This document shows positions 37,064-46,932 of a stretch of DNA of 55,938 bases, one piece after another. The stretch spans positions 1 to 55,938 of the forward strand of contig CADBXO010000007.1 in assembly GCA_902798685.1 (NCBI GenBank), in the 5' to 3' direction. A program made the position numbers and the translations under genes. Position 1 is the stretch's first letter. Every line of letters starts with the position of its first letter. Under the pieces are notes generated by a model. The model was given only the letters and a program-made list of their open reading frames with translations. It had not been told where the DNA came from and did no database searches. The DNA comes from an uncultured Bacteroidales bacterium. Lineage in GTDB: Bacteria > Bacteroidota > Bacteroidia > Bacteroidales > Bacteroidaceae.

Positions 37064-38362
37064 TTAAGCCTCCTGATTTTTGAGCAACTCCAGCTGCCTG
37101 TCCTTCCAGATCTTGGGAGTGACACCGTTTTTCTTGCTGAACGCCGAGTTGAATGATGAAGCACCTGAGAAACCGCACTCCACAGCTATCTCATTCTGGG
37201 TTACACGGTCATGAGCCATCAGATACTTTTCGGCATATGAGATGCGCAGATTGTTGATATAGTTCTGGAATGACATTCCATACCTATAATTAATATAGTC
37301 TGAGAGTTCATCCTTGAACACGCCCAATTTGTCTGCGACATAGTTCAGAGTAAGATCATGCTTCAGATATAACTGATCTTCAATGAGATACTTCTCAAGT
37401 TTTACGTTTATTGCCTCGCGAAGTTTATCCAGAGCCTCCTCTTTCTCAGAATCAGTAATACGGAAAACCGGCTCGTCGGCTATGCGTTCCGCCTCAGCTT
37501 CATTCCGGATCTCCTGCTCTGCGGCATCCTCTTCGGCATCATCCTCATAATCATCGGCAGCGCCAAAGCGAACCATCTTCAAGATACCCGGAATAGACTG
37601 ATACTCAGAGGTTCCGGCAGTACCCACAAAAGCAATCATCGAGATAAAGAATGCCACCAGGAATGATCCCAGAGCGGTAAGAGCAACCGTATCCAATGTA
37701 TTGTCTCTGCCAAGTATCAGTGCCGGTACCACTATAAGGAACATCAAAAGGGCCAGGAAATACTGGACCGGTCTGATAGGCGCCTTTTTCTTTCTGAACA
37801 GAAAGCCGGTAACCTGCTTGAAATTGCAGACACCGCTTACCGCACATTTCATGAGACTTACTGAGAAGAGCATGAAATTAGCCAGAAGCATGCTCTTGAA
37901 CATATAAGTGTAGCAGGCATAGAACAGCATCTGGCTACGGTCGGGCAGATACGGGAACATCGGCCCCTGGAATGTATATGAGTCAATCAGGATGCCGACG
38001 GCATTTTCATAACCTACAGAAAAAACAGTTTCAATACCAACAACCAGTTGTATATAAGGTATAACACTTAGTATGTTATACACCACTCCAGAAGGTCTTG
38101 TTCCCTGAAGCGCCTTAATATATTTAAGGAAATAAGGCACCATCAAAAGTGCGCACACCTGCTTGAACAGGGTGAAGTGCATCAGCATGAATGCGTCATC
38201 CTTAATAGAGAGTATCGTGAAAAGCAGGAATAATGATACTATCAGAAGGAACTGGGCAAGTTTTCTGTAAGCTGCACCTTTTGAAGAAAAAAGAAGATAG
38301 AACAAGAACCAGAATAAACTGGCTATGCATGGTAAGAATAAAAAGATAGACTGTATTTTCAT
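37064..38362 (-). CDS. Membrane-anchored AraC-family regulator
   Basis: A 432-residue protein with about seven hydrophobic segments (residues 5-250), an acidic Glu/Asp/Ala-rich linker (DYEDDAEEDAAEQE, about 270-300), and a C-terminal AraC DNA-binding domain (VADKLGVFKDELSDYINYRYG, then QNEIAVECGFSGASSFNSAFSKKNGVTPKIW). It is the third regulator of this architecture in the window. A minus-strand TACCTTTG (plus 38394-38401) lies 31 bases before the ATG. Targets are unknown; the small-RNA units downstream and gdhA upstream are only neighbours. Confidence 0.85.
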   Translation of the reverse strand: MKIQSIFLFLPCIASLFWFLFYLLFSSKGAAYRKLAQFLLIVSLFLLFTILSIKDDAFMLMHFTLFKQVCALLMVPYFLKYIKALQGTRPSGVVYNILSVIPYIQLVVGIETVFSVGYENAVGILIDSYTFQGPMFPYLPDRSQMLFYACYTYMFKSMLLANFMLFSVSLMKCAVSGVCNFKQVTGFLFRKKKAPIRPVQYFLALLMFLIVVPALILGRDNTLDTVALTALGSFLVAFFISMIAFVGTAGTSEYQSIPGILKMVRFGAADDYEDDAEEDAAEQEIRNEAEAERIADEPVFRITDSEKEEALDKLREAINVKLEKYLIEDQLYLKHDLTLNYVADKLGVFKDELSDYINYRYGMSFQNYINNLRISYAEKYLMAHDRVTQNEIAVECGFSGASSFNSAFSKKNGVTPKIWKDRQLELLKNQEA

Positions 38363-38501
38363 CAGCAGTTATTTGGCTGTGTTTATTACGGTACAAAGGT
38401 AGCCAAAAAATTTTCCTGAAGGTATAGTAATGTGAAAATTATTCAGAAAAATTTTTCAAAACACAACCAAAAATTATTTAAACTGCTGATATTCAAATAT
38501 T

Positions 38502-40295
38502 TCAAAATTTCAAAGGAAGAGTCTTTTGTTCAAGCCAGGCTCTTTCATCGGCCTCAAGATACGGTCCCACTTCCTCCAAAACAGTGCGGTTAAAATCATT
38601 CAACCACTCTATTTCACGCCTGTCCATCATTGAAACAACCAGTGCAGAGGTATCCAGATAGGTCCTTGTCAGAGTATCAAAACCCAGCCATCGGCCGAAC
38701 TCATTTTCCCCCTTCCGACAGCACAGGATCATATTCTCATGACGTATTCCATGGAATCCCTCACGGTATATTCCGGGCTCATCGGAGGTAATCATTCCGG
38801 GCAGCAGCGGCTGATCCTTGAGGTTCTGGCGAATGGACTGCGGCCCCTCATGGACAGAGAGTACGTTCCCCACTCCATGACCCGTGCCGTGACCGAAGTT
38901 GCGCATGGCGTTCCAAAGCGGACGGCGTGCTATGGCATCGATACGGCAGCCAGGAGTACCCTCGGGAAACAAAGCCATGGCCAAATCTATCATGGCCATC
39001 ATGTCAAGCGTATAATCCTCACGCTCCAGGTCAGTCAGAGAACCCAGCGGAACGGTACGGGTAATATCGGTTGTTCCGTAGCTGTAGTGCGCACCGCTGT
39101 CGTTAAGATAGAGTCCGTGCGGCTCCAGCACCGCATCCTTGCCGCGAACGGTAGAATAATGCGGCAATGCTGCATTTTTTCCGTAGGCCGATATGGTTTC
39201 AAAGCTCTCGTCCAGGAAATCAGGCATAGCTGCGCGCAGTTCATGCAGTTTGTCCGATGCATCAGACTCGGTTATCCTTGCTCCCGATGAAACCTGCTCC
39301 TCAAGCCATTTGAAGAAACGGGTCTGCACGATTCCGTCCTGGATATACGCCTTGCGGAAGCCCTCGATCTCAATATCATTCTTTACAGACTTTGCAAGTT
39401 CCACAGGTGATACACCCTCGACAATATTCTCACGGCCGAAAGAATCAACTACAGCCTTACCTGTCTCGTAATTGAGTGAGCCTGAGTCAATCAGTATCTT
39501 TCCCTTGACTCTGAAGGACTTTATGTATTCACCAACCTCACTGTAAGGATGCAGGGAGATATTAGCGGATTTGAGCTTAAAAAGCGCATCTGAGTCAAAT
39601 TTAGAATTGTCAGCGAACAGTTCGACGCCATCCGGGCCCACAAGAGCGAATGAGATGACGAACGGGCAGTACTCCACATCGTTTGACCTGATATTCAGCA
39701 GCCAGGCAATCTGATCAAGGCAATTCAGGAACATATAGCTGCATCCCATGCTCTCCAGTTCGCCGCGCAGCCACTTAAGTTTATTCTCCCTGCTGCAGCC
39801 GGCAAACTTATCCTCATGAATCCAGACCTTACCCTGCGGAAGCGACGGACGGTCAGGCCAAAGAGCCTCCAGATAATCGGGTTTGGATATTACGGCTGCA
39901 CCCTTGCCTGCAATAACCTTCTCAAGCTGCAGAGCCTCATTCATGCTCATGCAGAGCCCGTCGATGCCCACCTTTCCGCCCGAGGGAACTGCTTGGGCAA
40001 TCCAGCGTATCCAGTCCTTATCCTCGACCGATATCATCTTGTGCAGTTCAATACCGCTGCCTTCAAGCTCCTTTGAAGCCTGAATCCAGTATCGGGAATC
40101 GGTCCACAAACCGGCATGGTCCTTTGAAATGACCACCACTCCGGCCGAACCGGTGAATCCGCTTATAAACTCACGCTGACACCAGCGTTTTGGTGTATAC
40201 TCACTGTTATGTGGATCCTCACCGACCGTTACGGCAACATCCCACCCCCACTCCGCCATCTTCCGACGGAGAGCCTCTATTCTGTCTTTAATCAT
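38502..40295 (-). CDS. M24-family Xaa-Pro aminopeptidase P
   Basis: A 597-residue metallopeptidase that removes the N-terminal residue before proline. Two creatinase-like N-terminal domains (about 1-300; start IEALRRKMAEWGWDVAVTVGEDPHNSEY) precede the pita-bread catalytic domain. Metal ligands are seen in LNDSGAHYSYGTTDITRTV (two Asp), GHGTGHGVGNVLSVHEGP (His), ITSDEPGIYREG (Glu) and IRHENMIL (Glu). There is no signal peptide, so it is cytoplasmic. It starts 3 bases after the gdhA stop, which suggests a joint amino-acid/peptide nitrogen unit. Confidence 0.92.
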   Translation of the reverse strand: MIKDRIEALRRKMAEWGWDVAVTVGEDPHNSEYTPKRWCQREFISGFTGSAGVVVISKDHAGLWTDSRYWIQASKELEGSGIELHKMISVEDKDWIRWIAQAVPSGGKVGIDGLCMSMNEALQLEKVIAGKGAAVISKPDYLEALWPDRPSLPQGKVWIHEDKFAGCSRENKLKWLRGELESMGCSYMFLNCLDQIAWLLNIRSNDVEYCPFVISFALVGPDGVELFADNSKFDSDALFKLKSANISLHPYSEVGEYIKSFRVKGKILIDSGSLNYETGKAVVDSFGRENIVEGVSPVELAKSVKNDIEIEGFRKAYIQDGIVQTRFFKWLEEQVSSGARITESDASDKLHELRAAMPDFLDESFETISAYGKNAALPHYSTVRGKDAVLEPHGLYLNDSGAHYSYGTTDITRTVPLGSLTDLEREDYTLDMMAMIDLAMALFPEGTPGCRIDAIARRPLWNAMRNFGHGTGHGVGNVLSVHEGPQSIRQNLKDQPLLPGMITSDEPGIYREGFHGIRHENMILCCRKGENEFGRWLGFDTLTRTYLDTSALVVSMMDRREIEWLNDFNRTVLEEVGPYLEADERAWLEQKTLPLKF

Positions 40296-40298
40296 ATA

Positions 40299-41636
40299 TT
40301 ATCCCAGGAATCCCTGCTCCAACATAGCCTGCGCAACCTTCATGAAGCCTGCAATGTTGGCACCCTTCATATAATTCACATAGCCGTCGGGCTCAGTACC
40401 GTACTTGACGCACTGCTCATGTATATCGGACATGATGGTGTGCAGACGGGCATCAACCTCATCGGCCGACCATGAGATATGCATTGCGTTCTGTGTCATC
40501 TCAAGGCCCGATGTGGCCACGCCGCCGGCATTCACGGCCTTACCGGGGCCGTAGAGCACGCGAGCGCCGATGAATGCGTCGATAGCCTCCGGAGTGCAGC
40601 CCATGTTTGAAACCTCGGCCACATACTTGACACCGTTCTTTATCAGCATTGCGGCATCGTCACCGTTCAGTTCATTCTGGGTTGCGCAAGGCATTGCGAT
40701 ATCCACCTTACACTCCCACGGCTTGCGTCCCGCAAAGAACTCGGCACCGAACTTCTTTGCATAAGGCTCTATTACATCATTATTTGTAGCACGCAACTGG
40801 AGCATATATGCAATCTTCTCATCATTCAGACCCTCCTTGTCATAGACATAGCCGTCAGGACCCGACAGGGTAACCACCTTACCGCCCAGTTGGGTAGCCT
40901 TCTTGGCAGCACCCCATGCAACATTTCCGAATCCGCTGATGGCTATTGTCTTGCCCTCAAGAGAATCACCCTTATCAGCCAGCATCTGACGCAGGAAATA
41001 GAGAGCGCCGAATCCCGTAGCCTCGGGACGGATCTTGGAACCGCCAAAGGTAAGACCCTTACCCGTAAGCACGCCCGTATTCTCGCGCGCGAGTTTCTTA
41101 TACATACCGTACAGATAACCTATCTCGCGTGCGCCCACACCTATATCACCCGCAGGAACATCCGTATCAGGGCCGATGTTTCTCCAAAGTTCCAGCATGA
41201 AGCTGTGACAGAAACGCTCAATCTCAGCAGCCGAGCGTCCGCGGGCCGAGAAATCCGAGCCGCCCTTGCCGCCACCCATAGGAAGTGTGGTCAGAGCGTT
41301 CTTGAAAGTCTGCTCAAAGCCCAGGAACTTAAGGATTGAAAGGTTGACTGATGAATGAAAACGCAAACCGCCCTTGTAGGGGCCGATGGCGTTGTTGAAC
41401 TGGACGCGGTAACCGGTATTGACATGGATCTGGCCGTTGTCATCGGTCCATGGCACCTTGAATGTAAAGATGCGGTCGGGCTCCACCATACGTTCCACAA
41501 TCTTGGCATCCTCGAATTCGGGATGCAGGTTATAGATAGGTTCAACACTAATAAGCACTTCACGTACTGCCTGCAGATACTCTTTCTCACCCGGATGCCT
41601 GCGTTCCAGGTCGGCCATAATGTTGTTTATATTCAT
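40299..41636 (-). CDS. gdhA: NADP-type glutamate dehydrogenase
   Basis: A 445-residue hexameric-type glutamate dehydrogenase interconverting 2-oxoglutarate plus ammonia and glutamate. Family marks are VQFNNAIGPYKGGLRFH, PMGGGKGGSDF with catalytic Lys124, DVPAGDIGVGAREIGYL, and the cofactor loop ISGFGNVAWGA. Length and N-terminal extension fit the NADP-linked biosynthetic class. The frame extends to 41708, but the ATG at 41636 is 32 bases behind a minus-strand TATATTTG (plus 41668-41675), which is preferred. The M24 aminopeptidase gene follows 3 bases downstream. Confidence 0.95.
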   Translation of the reverse strand: MNINNIMADLERRHPGEKEYLQAVREVLISVEPIYNLHPEFEDAKIVERMVEPDRIFTFKVPWTDDNGQIHVNTGYRVQFNNAIGPYKGGLRFHSSVNLSILKFLGFEQTFKNALTTLPMGGGKGGSDFSARGRSAAEIERFCHSFMLELWRNIGPDTDVPAGDIGVGAREIGYLYGMYKKLARENTGVLTGKGLTFGGSKIRPEATGFGALYFLRQMLADKGDSLEGKTIAISGFGNVAWGAAKKATQLGGKVVTLSGPDGYVYDKEGLNDEKIAYMLQLRATNNDVIEPYAKKFGAEFFAGRKPWECKVDIAMPCATQNELNGDDAAMLIKNGVKYVAEVSNMGCTPEAIDAFIGARVLYGPGKAVNAGGVATSGLEMTQNAMHISWSADEVDARLHTIMSDIHEQCVKYGTEPDGYVNYMKGANIAGFMKVAQAMLEQGFLG

Positions 41637-41667
41637 ATCGCGTACATTAATTGGTTTTACTGTTTCA

Positions 41668-41675
41668 CAAATATA
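41668..41675 (-). promoter_or_regulatory. -7 box before gdhA
   Basis: CAAATATA on the plus strand reads TATATTTG leftward and fits the Bacteroidota consensus. The leader to the gdhA ATG is about 27 bases. Confidence 0.6.
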
Positions 41676-41708
41676 GGGCAATAAAATGAGATGTTGTTCT
41701 TTAAACAT

Positions 41709-42058
41709 GTATAAAAATAGACACTTTATCCAGTTGTGTGGCCAATTGCCGACATTTTCACCGCCCAGTCAGACATTAACAATTGTTCCCGAAACGTTAT
41801 GTTTTTTATAGAATGAAACAAAATTTAAGTATCTTGTTTTGGAGGTTTCAAAGAAAGCCTTACGTTTGCATTGTTTGTGAGTAAGGAAAAACGGTCCTTT
41901 TTACCTACCTTCACACAAGTGAGAATTATTAAACGACTTAATTACAACTTAATTACAACCTGGTTATTAACCCGGCAACCTTTTCCTACAAGACAAAAAT
42001 TCACTCGAATAATACATTTTACCTAATTGTTTAACTTTATCCTTTTTAATCCTTTTTT
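41709..42058 (+). promoter_or_regulatory. Promoter and long leader of susC
   Basis: This 350-base stretch has no gene. A promoter is visible: TTGG at 41839-41842 and TACGTTTG at 41861-41868 with 18 bases between. The transcript would have a leader of about 180 bases, AT-rich, with a perfect tandem 11-mer ACTTAATTACA at 41936-41957. Such leaders are common for highly expressed SusC genes. No riboswitch class was recognised. Confidence 0.55.
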
Positions 42059-45000
42059 ATGAATCTCAAAAAACATGTGTTAGGCATTCTGCTGGCAATA
42101 GCAGTGCCTGTCTGTGCATATGCGCAGAACGTGACTGTTAAGGGACAGGTTAAGGATGACGCAGGTGAACCGCTTGCTCTCGTCAGCATCGCTGAAAAGG
42201 GAACATCGAACGGTACCGTCACCGACTTGGATGGTAACTACTCCATCTCGGTTCCGTCAAACGCAACCCTCCAGTTTTCATTCATGGGTTATACGACTGT
42301 TACCGAACAGGTAAACGGCCGCACAACCATCAACGTAACACTCTCCGAGGATGCTGAGCTTCTTGAGGAAATCGTCGTTATCGGTTACGGCGTTCAGAAG
42401 AAATCTGACCTGACCGGTGCTGTTGCATCAGTCCGTGCAGCCGACCTCAAGAACCGTCCCATGGCAGACGCTGCTGCAGCCCTCCAGGGTAAGGTTTCAG
42501 GCGTTCAGGTCCTGACCACTTCAGGTGCTCCGGGCTCAGGTTCCGAGATCCGCGTTCGCGGTTATTCATCTAACTCCGATAAAATCGGTCCTCTGCTTAT
42601 CGTTGATGGACTTCAGGTTGACAACATCCAGTATCTGGATCCCGAAATGATCGCTAACGTTGAGGTATTGAAGGATGCCGCATCAGCAGCCATTTACGGT
42701 GCTCAGGCCGGTAACGGTGTTGTTCTTATCACAACCAAGTCAGGTAGCGCTAACAAGGGCTCAGGCCGCGTATTCTACAACAACCAGTTCCAGCTTTCAC
42801 AGCTGTCACGCAAGCTTGACATCATGAATGCTCAGAACTACATTGATTACGGAATGGCACAGGGCTTCCTGAGCCAGAAGATGCTTGACGACTATTACGA
42901 CGGCACTACCGACGTAGATTGGGGCAAGGAGGTATTCGTTCCCACATGGAGCCAGCGTCACACCTTCGGTTTCCAGGGCGGCGACGAGAACGGTAGCGTA
43001 TTCATGTCAATCAACACCGTTCACAACAACGGTATATTTAAAGGTGACAAGGACGTTTACGATCGTCTCACCATGCAGCTGAACGCTGATTATAAGATTA
43101 AGAAGTGGTTGACCGTAGGTACCAACAACTCAATCGAGAAGTGGAATACCAAGTCTGTTTCACAGCAGAACGATAACGGTTCAGCAATGCTTGCTACCAT
43201 CACCTCTTCACCGTTGTTCCCCGTTCGCGGCGACGAGAATCACCTTTCAGCAGCCCAGAAGCTGCAGCAGTCCCAGGGTGTCAAGATCCTTAAGGATTCA
43301 GACACAGGTCTCTACTGGACTCTTCCCCTTATCGGTGAGACTCAGTCAGGTAGCCCCTTCACTCAGAGAGACGCTACTGATTCCTACAGCGGCGGTTTCA
43401 ACGTACGTGGTGTCTCATACGTAAACTTCATGCCTCTCAAGAGCCTGACCTTCACATCACGTCTGGGTTACAGACTGTCATACAACACTTCGCACTCATA
43501 CACTGAGCCCTATTATGCCAACGCATTCGTAAAGGCTGACAACTACACTATCTCATCCAACGCTTACACCAGCTGGTACTATCAGTGGGAGAACTTCGCC
43601 AACTTCAACAAGGACTTCGGCAAGAGCAACGTGAACGTAATGGCAGGTATGTCTTACATTGAGAACAACTGGGATAATGTAGAGGCATCAGCTACCGGTA
43701 AGAACATCCTCATGGGTTATGCCGACAACTTCCTCTATATGGATTATCTGCTCAACGACGGTGTTACCAAGACCATCAGAAACGCTCCCGGCCGTTCAGC
43801 CAACCTTTCATACTTCGGTCGTATCGGTTATTCATATGATGACCGCTACAGCATCCAGGCTAACTTCCGCGCCGATGCATTTGACTCATCAAAGCTTCCC
43901 AAGGAGTCACGTTGGGGTTACTTCCCCTCAGTTTCCGCAGGTTGGGCCATCAGCAACGAGTCATTTATCAAGGATAACATCGATCCCAGCGTTCTCTCAT
44001 TCTTGAAGCTCCGCGCTTCTTGGGGTCAGAACGGTAACGTAAACGTACTTAGAGATTATCCTTACTCAACTTCAGTACGTTCAAACGTTCTCTGGTATCA
44101 GTACCATGTAGACGATCCTACTCTTACCACCGGTTCAGTTACCACAGGTGCTGCCAACCCGAGCCTCAAATGGGAGACTGCAGAGCAGCTTGACCTTGGT
44201 ATTGACGCCCGCTTCTTCGACAACAGACTGACTGTTGGTCTGGATTACTTCGACAAGACCACTAAGGACCTTCTCGTAGGTGCTCCGGTTGCTTGTGAGG
44301 TTGGTCTTCCCGCATTCGGTGACAAGGGCTTCTCAACCACTCCGACCATCAACGCCGGTGAGGTTAGCAACAAGGGTATTGAGCTCGAGCTCGGTTGGAA
44401 GGACAAGATCGGTGATTTCTCATATGCAATCAACGGAAATGTGGCTCATCTGAGCAACATGGTAACCTACATCGTTCCTACTGTTGACCGCATCGCAGGT
44501 AGAACTCCTCAGGGTACCCACCTCCAGACAACATTTGAGCAGGGTCATCCCATCTGGTACATGCTGGGTTATCAGTTTACCCACATCGACGAAGAGGGTA
44601 ACGCCCATTACGTTGACCAGAACGGCGACAACAAGATCGATGAGAATGACCGCGTTGACATAGGTTGCGGTATTCCTGACTGGACATTCGGTATTACCGT
44701 CAATCTGGAATGGAAGAACTTTGACTTCACCGTATTCGGCACAGGCGTAGCAGGCAACGAGATCTATCCTACCTCTTTCCGTGTTGACCGTCCTTCATGT
44801 AATACATATTCATATTACTGGGATCATTCATGGAAGAAGGCTGGTGACGAGGCAACCGCCAAGTTCCCCGCAGCCAACCATTGGACCACCGAGGCCTTCA
44901 GTTCTACTCTGAACGTATTTGACGGTTCATATTTCAAGATCAAGACCATCGAGCTTGGTTACACTCTGCCCAGAGAACTTACCCGCAAGGCTTACATCAG

Positions 45001-45163
45001 CAACTGCCGTGTATTCGCTTCTCTTGACAACTACTTCACATTCTCCAAGTATATCGGTCTCGATCCCGAAACCGCTACTACTGGTGGAAATGCTGCCGGC
45101 ATAGATATGGGTACATATCCTACATCTAAGTCTCTCATTTTCGGTGTTAACATTGACTTCTAA
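42059..45163 (+). CDS. SusC/RagA-family TonB-dependent outer-membrane transporter
   Basis: A 1034-residue transporter for oligosaccharide or peptide import driven by TonB. The signal peptide ends near YAQN (residue 23). An N-terminal carboxypeptidase-regulatory-like domain follows (VKGQVKDDAGEPLALVSI to about 100), then the TonB box region EEIVVIGYGVQKKSDLTGAV and the plug (ALQGKVSGVQV, GSGSEIRVRGYSS). A 22-strand barrel ends in a strand closing with Phe (GVNIDF). Codon use is biased to Ala GCT, Val GTT and Arg CGT compared with neighbours, suggesting strong expression. The SusD partner follows after 11 bases. There is no adjacent glycosidase or regulator, so the substrate is open. Confidence 0.95.
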   Translation: MNLKKHVLGILLAIAVPVCAYAQNVTVKGQVKDDAGEPLALVSIAEKGTSNGTVTDLDGNYSISVPSNATLQFSFMGYTTVTEQVNGRTTINVTLSEDAELLEEIVVIGYGVQKKSDLTGAVASVRAADLKNRPMADAAAALQGKVSGVQVLTTSGAPGSGSEIRVRGYSSNSDKIGPLLIVDGLQVDNIQYLDPEMIANVEVLKDAASAAIYGAQAGNGVVLITTKSGSANKGSGRVFYNNQFQLSQLSRKLDIMNAQNYIDYGMAQGFLSQKMLDDYYDGTTDVDWGKEVFVPTWSQRHTFGFQGGDENGSVFMSINTVHNNGIFKGDKDVYDRLTMQLNADYKIKKWLTVGTNNSIEKWNTKSVSQQNDNGSAMLATITSSPLFPVRGDENHLSAAQKLQQSQGVKILKDSDTGLYWTLPLIGETQSGSPFTQRDATDSYSGGFNVRGVSYVNFMPLKSLTFTSRLGYRLSYNTSHSYTEPYYANAFVKADNYTISSNAYTSWYYQWENFANFNKDFGKSNVNVMAGMSYIENNWDNVEASATGKNILMGYADNFLYMDYLLNDGVTKTIRNAPGRSANLSYFGRIGYSYDDRYSIQANFRADAFDSSKLPKESRWGYFPSVSAGWAISNESFIKDNIDPSVLSFLKLRASWGQNGNVNVLRDYPYSTSVRSNVLWYQYHVDDPTLTTGSVTTGAANPSLKWETAEQLDLGIDARFFDNRLTVGLDYFDKTTKDLLVGAPVACEVGLPAFGDKGFSTTPTINAGEVSNKGIELELGWKDKIGDFSYAINGNVAHLSNMVTYIVPTVDRIAGRTPQGTHLQTTFEQGHPIWYMLGYQFTHIDEEGNAHYVDQNGDNKIDENDRVDIGCGIPDWTFGITVNLEWKNFDFTVFGTGVAGNEIYPTSFRVDRPSCNTYSYYWDHSWKKAGDEATAKFPAANHWTTEAFSSTLNVFDGSYFKIKTIELGYTLPRELTRKAYISNCRVFASLDNYFTFSKYIGLDPETATTGGNAAGIDMGTYPTSKSLIFGVNIDF

Positions 45164-45174
45164 AAAAAAGCTGT

Positions 45175-46878
45175 ATGAAAAAGATATTATTGGCTTCAAT
45201 CGCTTTGACCGCACTCGTACTTACCGGGTGTGAAGACAGGCTGGACATACCTCAAAAGGGCGTCGTTCTTCCTGAAGACTACTATCAGACTGACGCTGAT
45301 GCAGAATCCGCACTCGCCTCTGCATATTATACCGCAGGACGTTTCTACTCAAACACCATGTGGACTACCGCAGGTTGGAATGAGTGCCCCTTCCTCTCAA
45401 TGTGGGAGTATGCATCAGACAACATCTACGCTGCAGGTAACAACAAGGCTGATAACCTGGACTGCAACGCCATCAACTCTTTCCGTCATGAGACCAACAA
45501 CAGTCTTATCACCGGAACATATGAGTGCTACTACATGATTGCCCGTATCGCCAACCTTGTAATTGACAATTTTGACGGTGACAAGGCTGACTCCCAGACC
45601 AAGAAGAGATGCGTTGCCGAGGCTCGCGTACTCCGCGACCAGGCTCAGCTCCTCCTCGCACTCGGATGGGGTACTGCTCCTATCGCCGACCACGTATTCA
45701 ACTCTGACGAGAAGCCCGGCAATGCCACTTCACAGGCAGATGTTCTTCAGTGGATTGCCGACGATCTGGACAAGGCCATTCCTTATCTGACTTCCAAGGA
45801 CACTATCACTGACAAGGACGGTGCCGTTAAGGTTACAAAGGAGTATGCATATGCACTTAAGGGCAAGGCTCTTCTGAGCAAGAAGGATTATGCCGGTGCA
45901 AAGACCGCTTTGAAGGAAGTCATTGATTCAAAGCTGTATGACCTGGTTGACGCTGCCGATATGGCCAAGCTGTATCACTACTCAGGTCGTGGTTGCAAGG
46001 AGAGCGTATTTGAGCTCAACCTCGTTTACAGCGGACAGAGTGACTACTATGGCCGCTGCCAGCCTAACTGGAAGATACTGTGGTCATGGCGTTCAGAGAA
46101 GATCAATCCTCCCACAGGCCCCGGAACAGAGTATGTTCACAACGGTTGGGGTGAGGTTTGCCCTTCAGAGAAATTCGTGAATACAATTCTTGCTTACGAC
46201 GGTGCCAACTCAGCAAGACGCAAGGCTTGGATCAAGAGCTACGATGAGGTTCTTTACGAGATGCCTTACACAAGCGATGCCGACTGCCCCACTCAGGCCG
46301 CCAAGGAGGCTGACAGAAACCGTGGTATCATTGCAGCTGACGGTCTTTACGGAAACGTAGGTTACTTCATGTGGAAGCACCTTTATCGCGTAGAGGACCA
46401 GACTCCTACCAATGAGATTCAGTGGAACATGTGCCTTATGCGCTATGCTGAGGTTCTCCTCATGTACGCTGAGGCTTGCGCAATGACTTCAGACGCCGAC
46501 GGTTCTGGTCTTGCAGCTCTCCAGAAGGTCAACACCCGTGCTCAGTCAGCAACTCCTGTTACCGCTCTGGATATGGCTACTGTCAAGACTGAGAAGTATC
46601 TTGAGATGTGGCTTGACGGAACACGTTTCCAGGATCTGGTACGTTGGGGTGATGCTGAGGCTGCACTTGGTCACAACGGTGAGGATTATCCCTCATTCTG
46701 CGATGCCATGTTTACCAAGGGCGAGGCTACACACCGCGGTTATATCGAGCGCGGCGATGCAGACTGGTGCAAGAAGCTCTACAACGTAGGTTTCAAGAAG
46801 GGTAAGCACGAGGTATTCCCGTTCCCGTTCAAGGAGATGCAGATCAATCCTAACCTGAATCAGAATGCCGGATATTAA
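45175..46878 (+). CDS. SusD/RagB-family nutrient-binding lipoprotein
   Basis: A 567-residue surface lipoprotein that forms the lid of the SusC channel. Lipobox LTGC (Cys near residue 19) is followed by EDRLDIPQKG. The SusD N-terminal TPR helices are seen from about 40 (YYQTDADAESALASAYY) and the characteristic RFLRAYAYF-type helix is replaced by AEARVLRDQAQLLLALGWG. The C-terminal signature block is LMRYAEVLLMYAEAC, followed by EKYLEMWLDGTRFQDLVRWGDA and the end motif FPFPFKEMQINPNLNQN. It shares the codon bias of susC. A strong terminator lies 22 bases after its stop. Confidence 0.95.
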   Translation: MKKILLASIALTALVLTGCEDRLDIPQKGVVLPEDYYQTDADAESALASAYYTAGRFYSNTMWTTAGWNECPFLSMWEYASDNIYAAGNNKADNLDCNAINSFRHETNNSLITGTYECYYMIARIANLVIDNFDGDKADSQTKKRCVAEARVLRDQAQLLLALGWGTAPIADHVFNSDEKPGNATSQADVLQWIADDLDKAIPYLTSKDTITDKDGAVKVTKEYAYALKGKALLSKKDYAGAKTALKEVIDSKLYDLVDAADMAKLYHYSGRGCKESVFELNLVYSGQSDYYGRCQPNWKILWSWRSEKINPPTGPGTEYVHNGWGEVCPSEKFVNTILAYDGANSARRKAWIKSYDEVLYEMPYTSDADCPTQAAKEADRNRGIIAADGLYGNVGYFMWKHLYRVEDQTPTNEIQWNMCLMRYAEVLLMYAEACAMTSDADGSGLAALQKVNTRAQSATPVTALDMATVKTEKYLEMWLDGTRFQDLVRWGDAEAALGHNGEDYPSFCDAMFTKGEATHRGYIERGDADWCKKLYNVGFKKGKHEVFPFPFKEMQINPNLNQNAGY

Positions 46879-46900
46879 TCGTAACAGATTATAATTCCCC

Positions 46901-46932
46901 AAAGAGAGTGGCGCTTGCCACTCTCTTTTTTT
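46901..46932 (+). terminator. Terminator of the susCD operon
   Basis: AAAGAGAGTGGC and GCCACTCTCTTT form a 12-bp stem with a GCTT loop, followed by further T residues (to 46932). It is a strong rho-independent terminator, and the next gene's promoter starts inside it. Confidence 0.85.
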
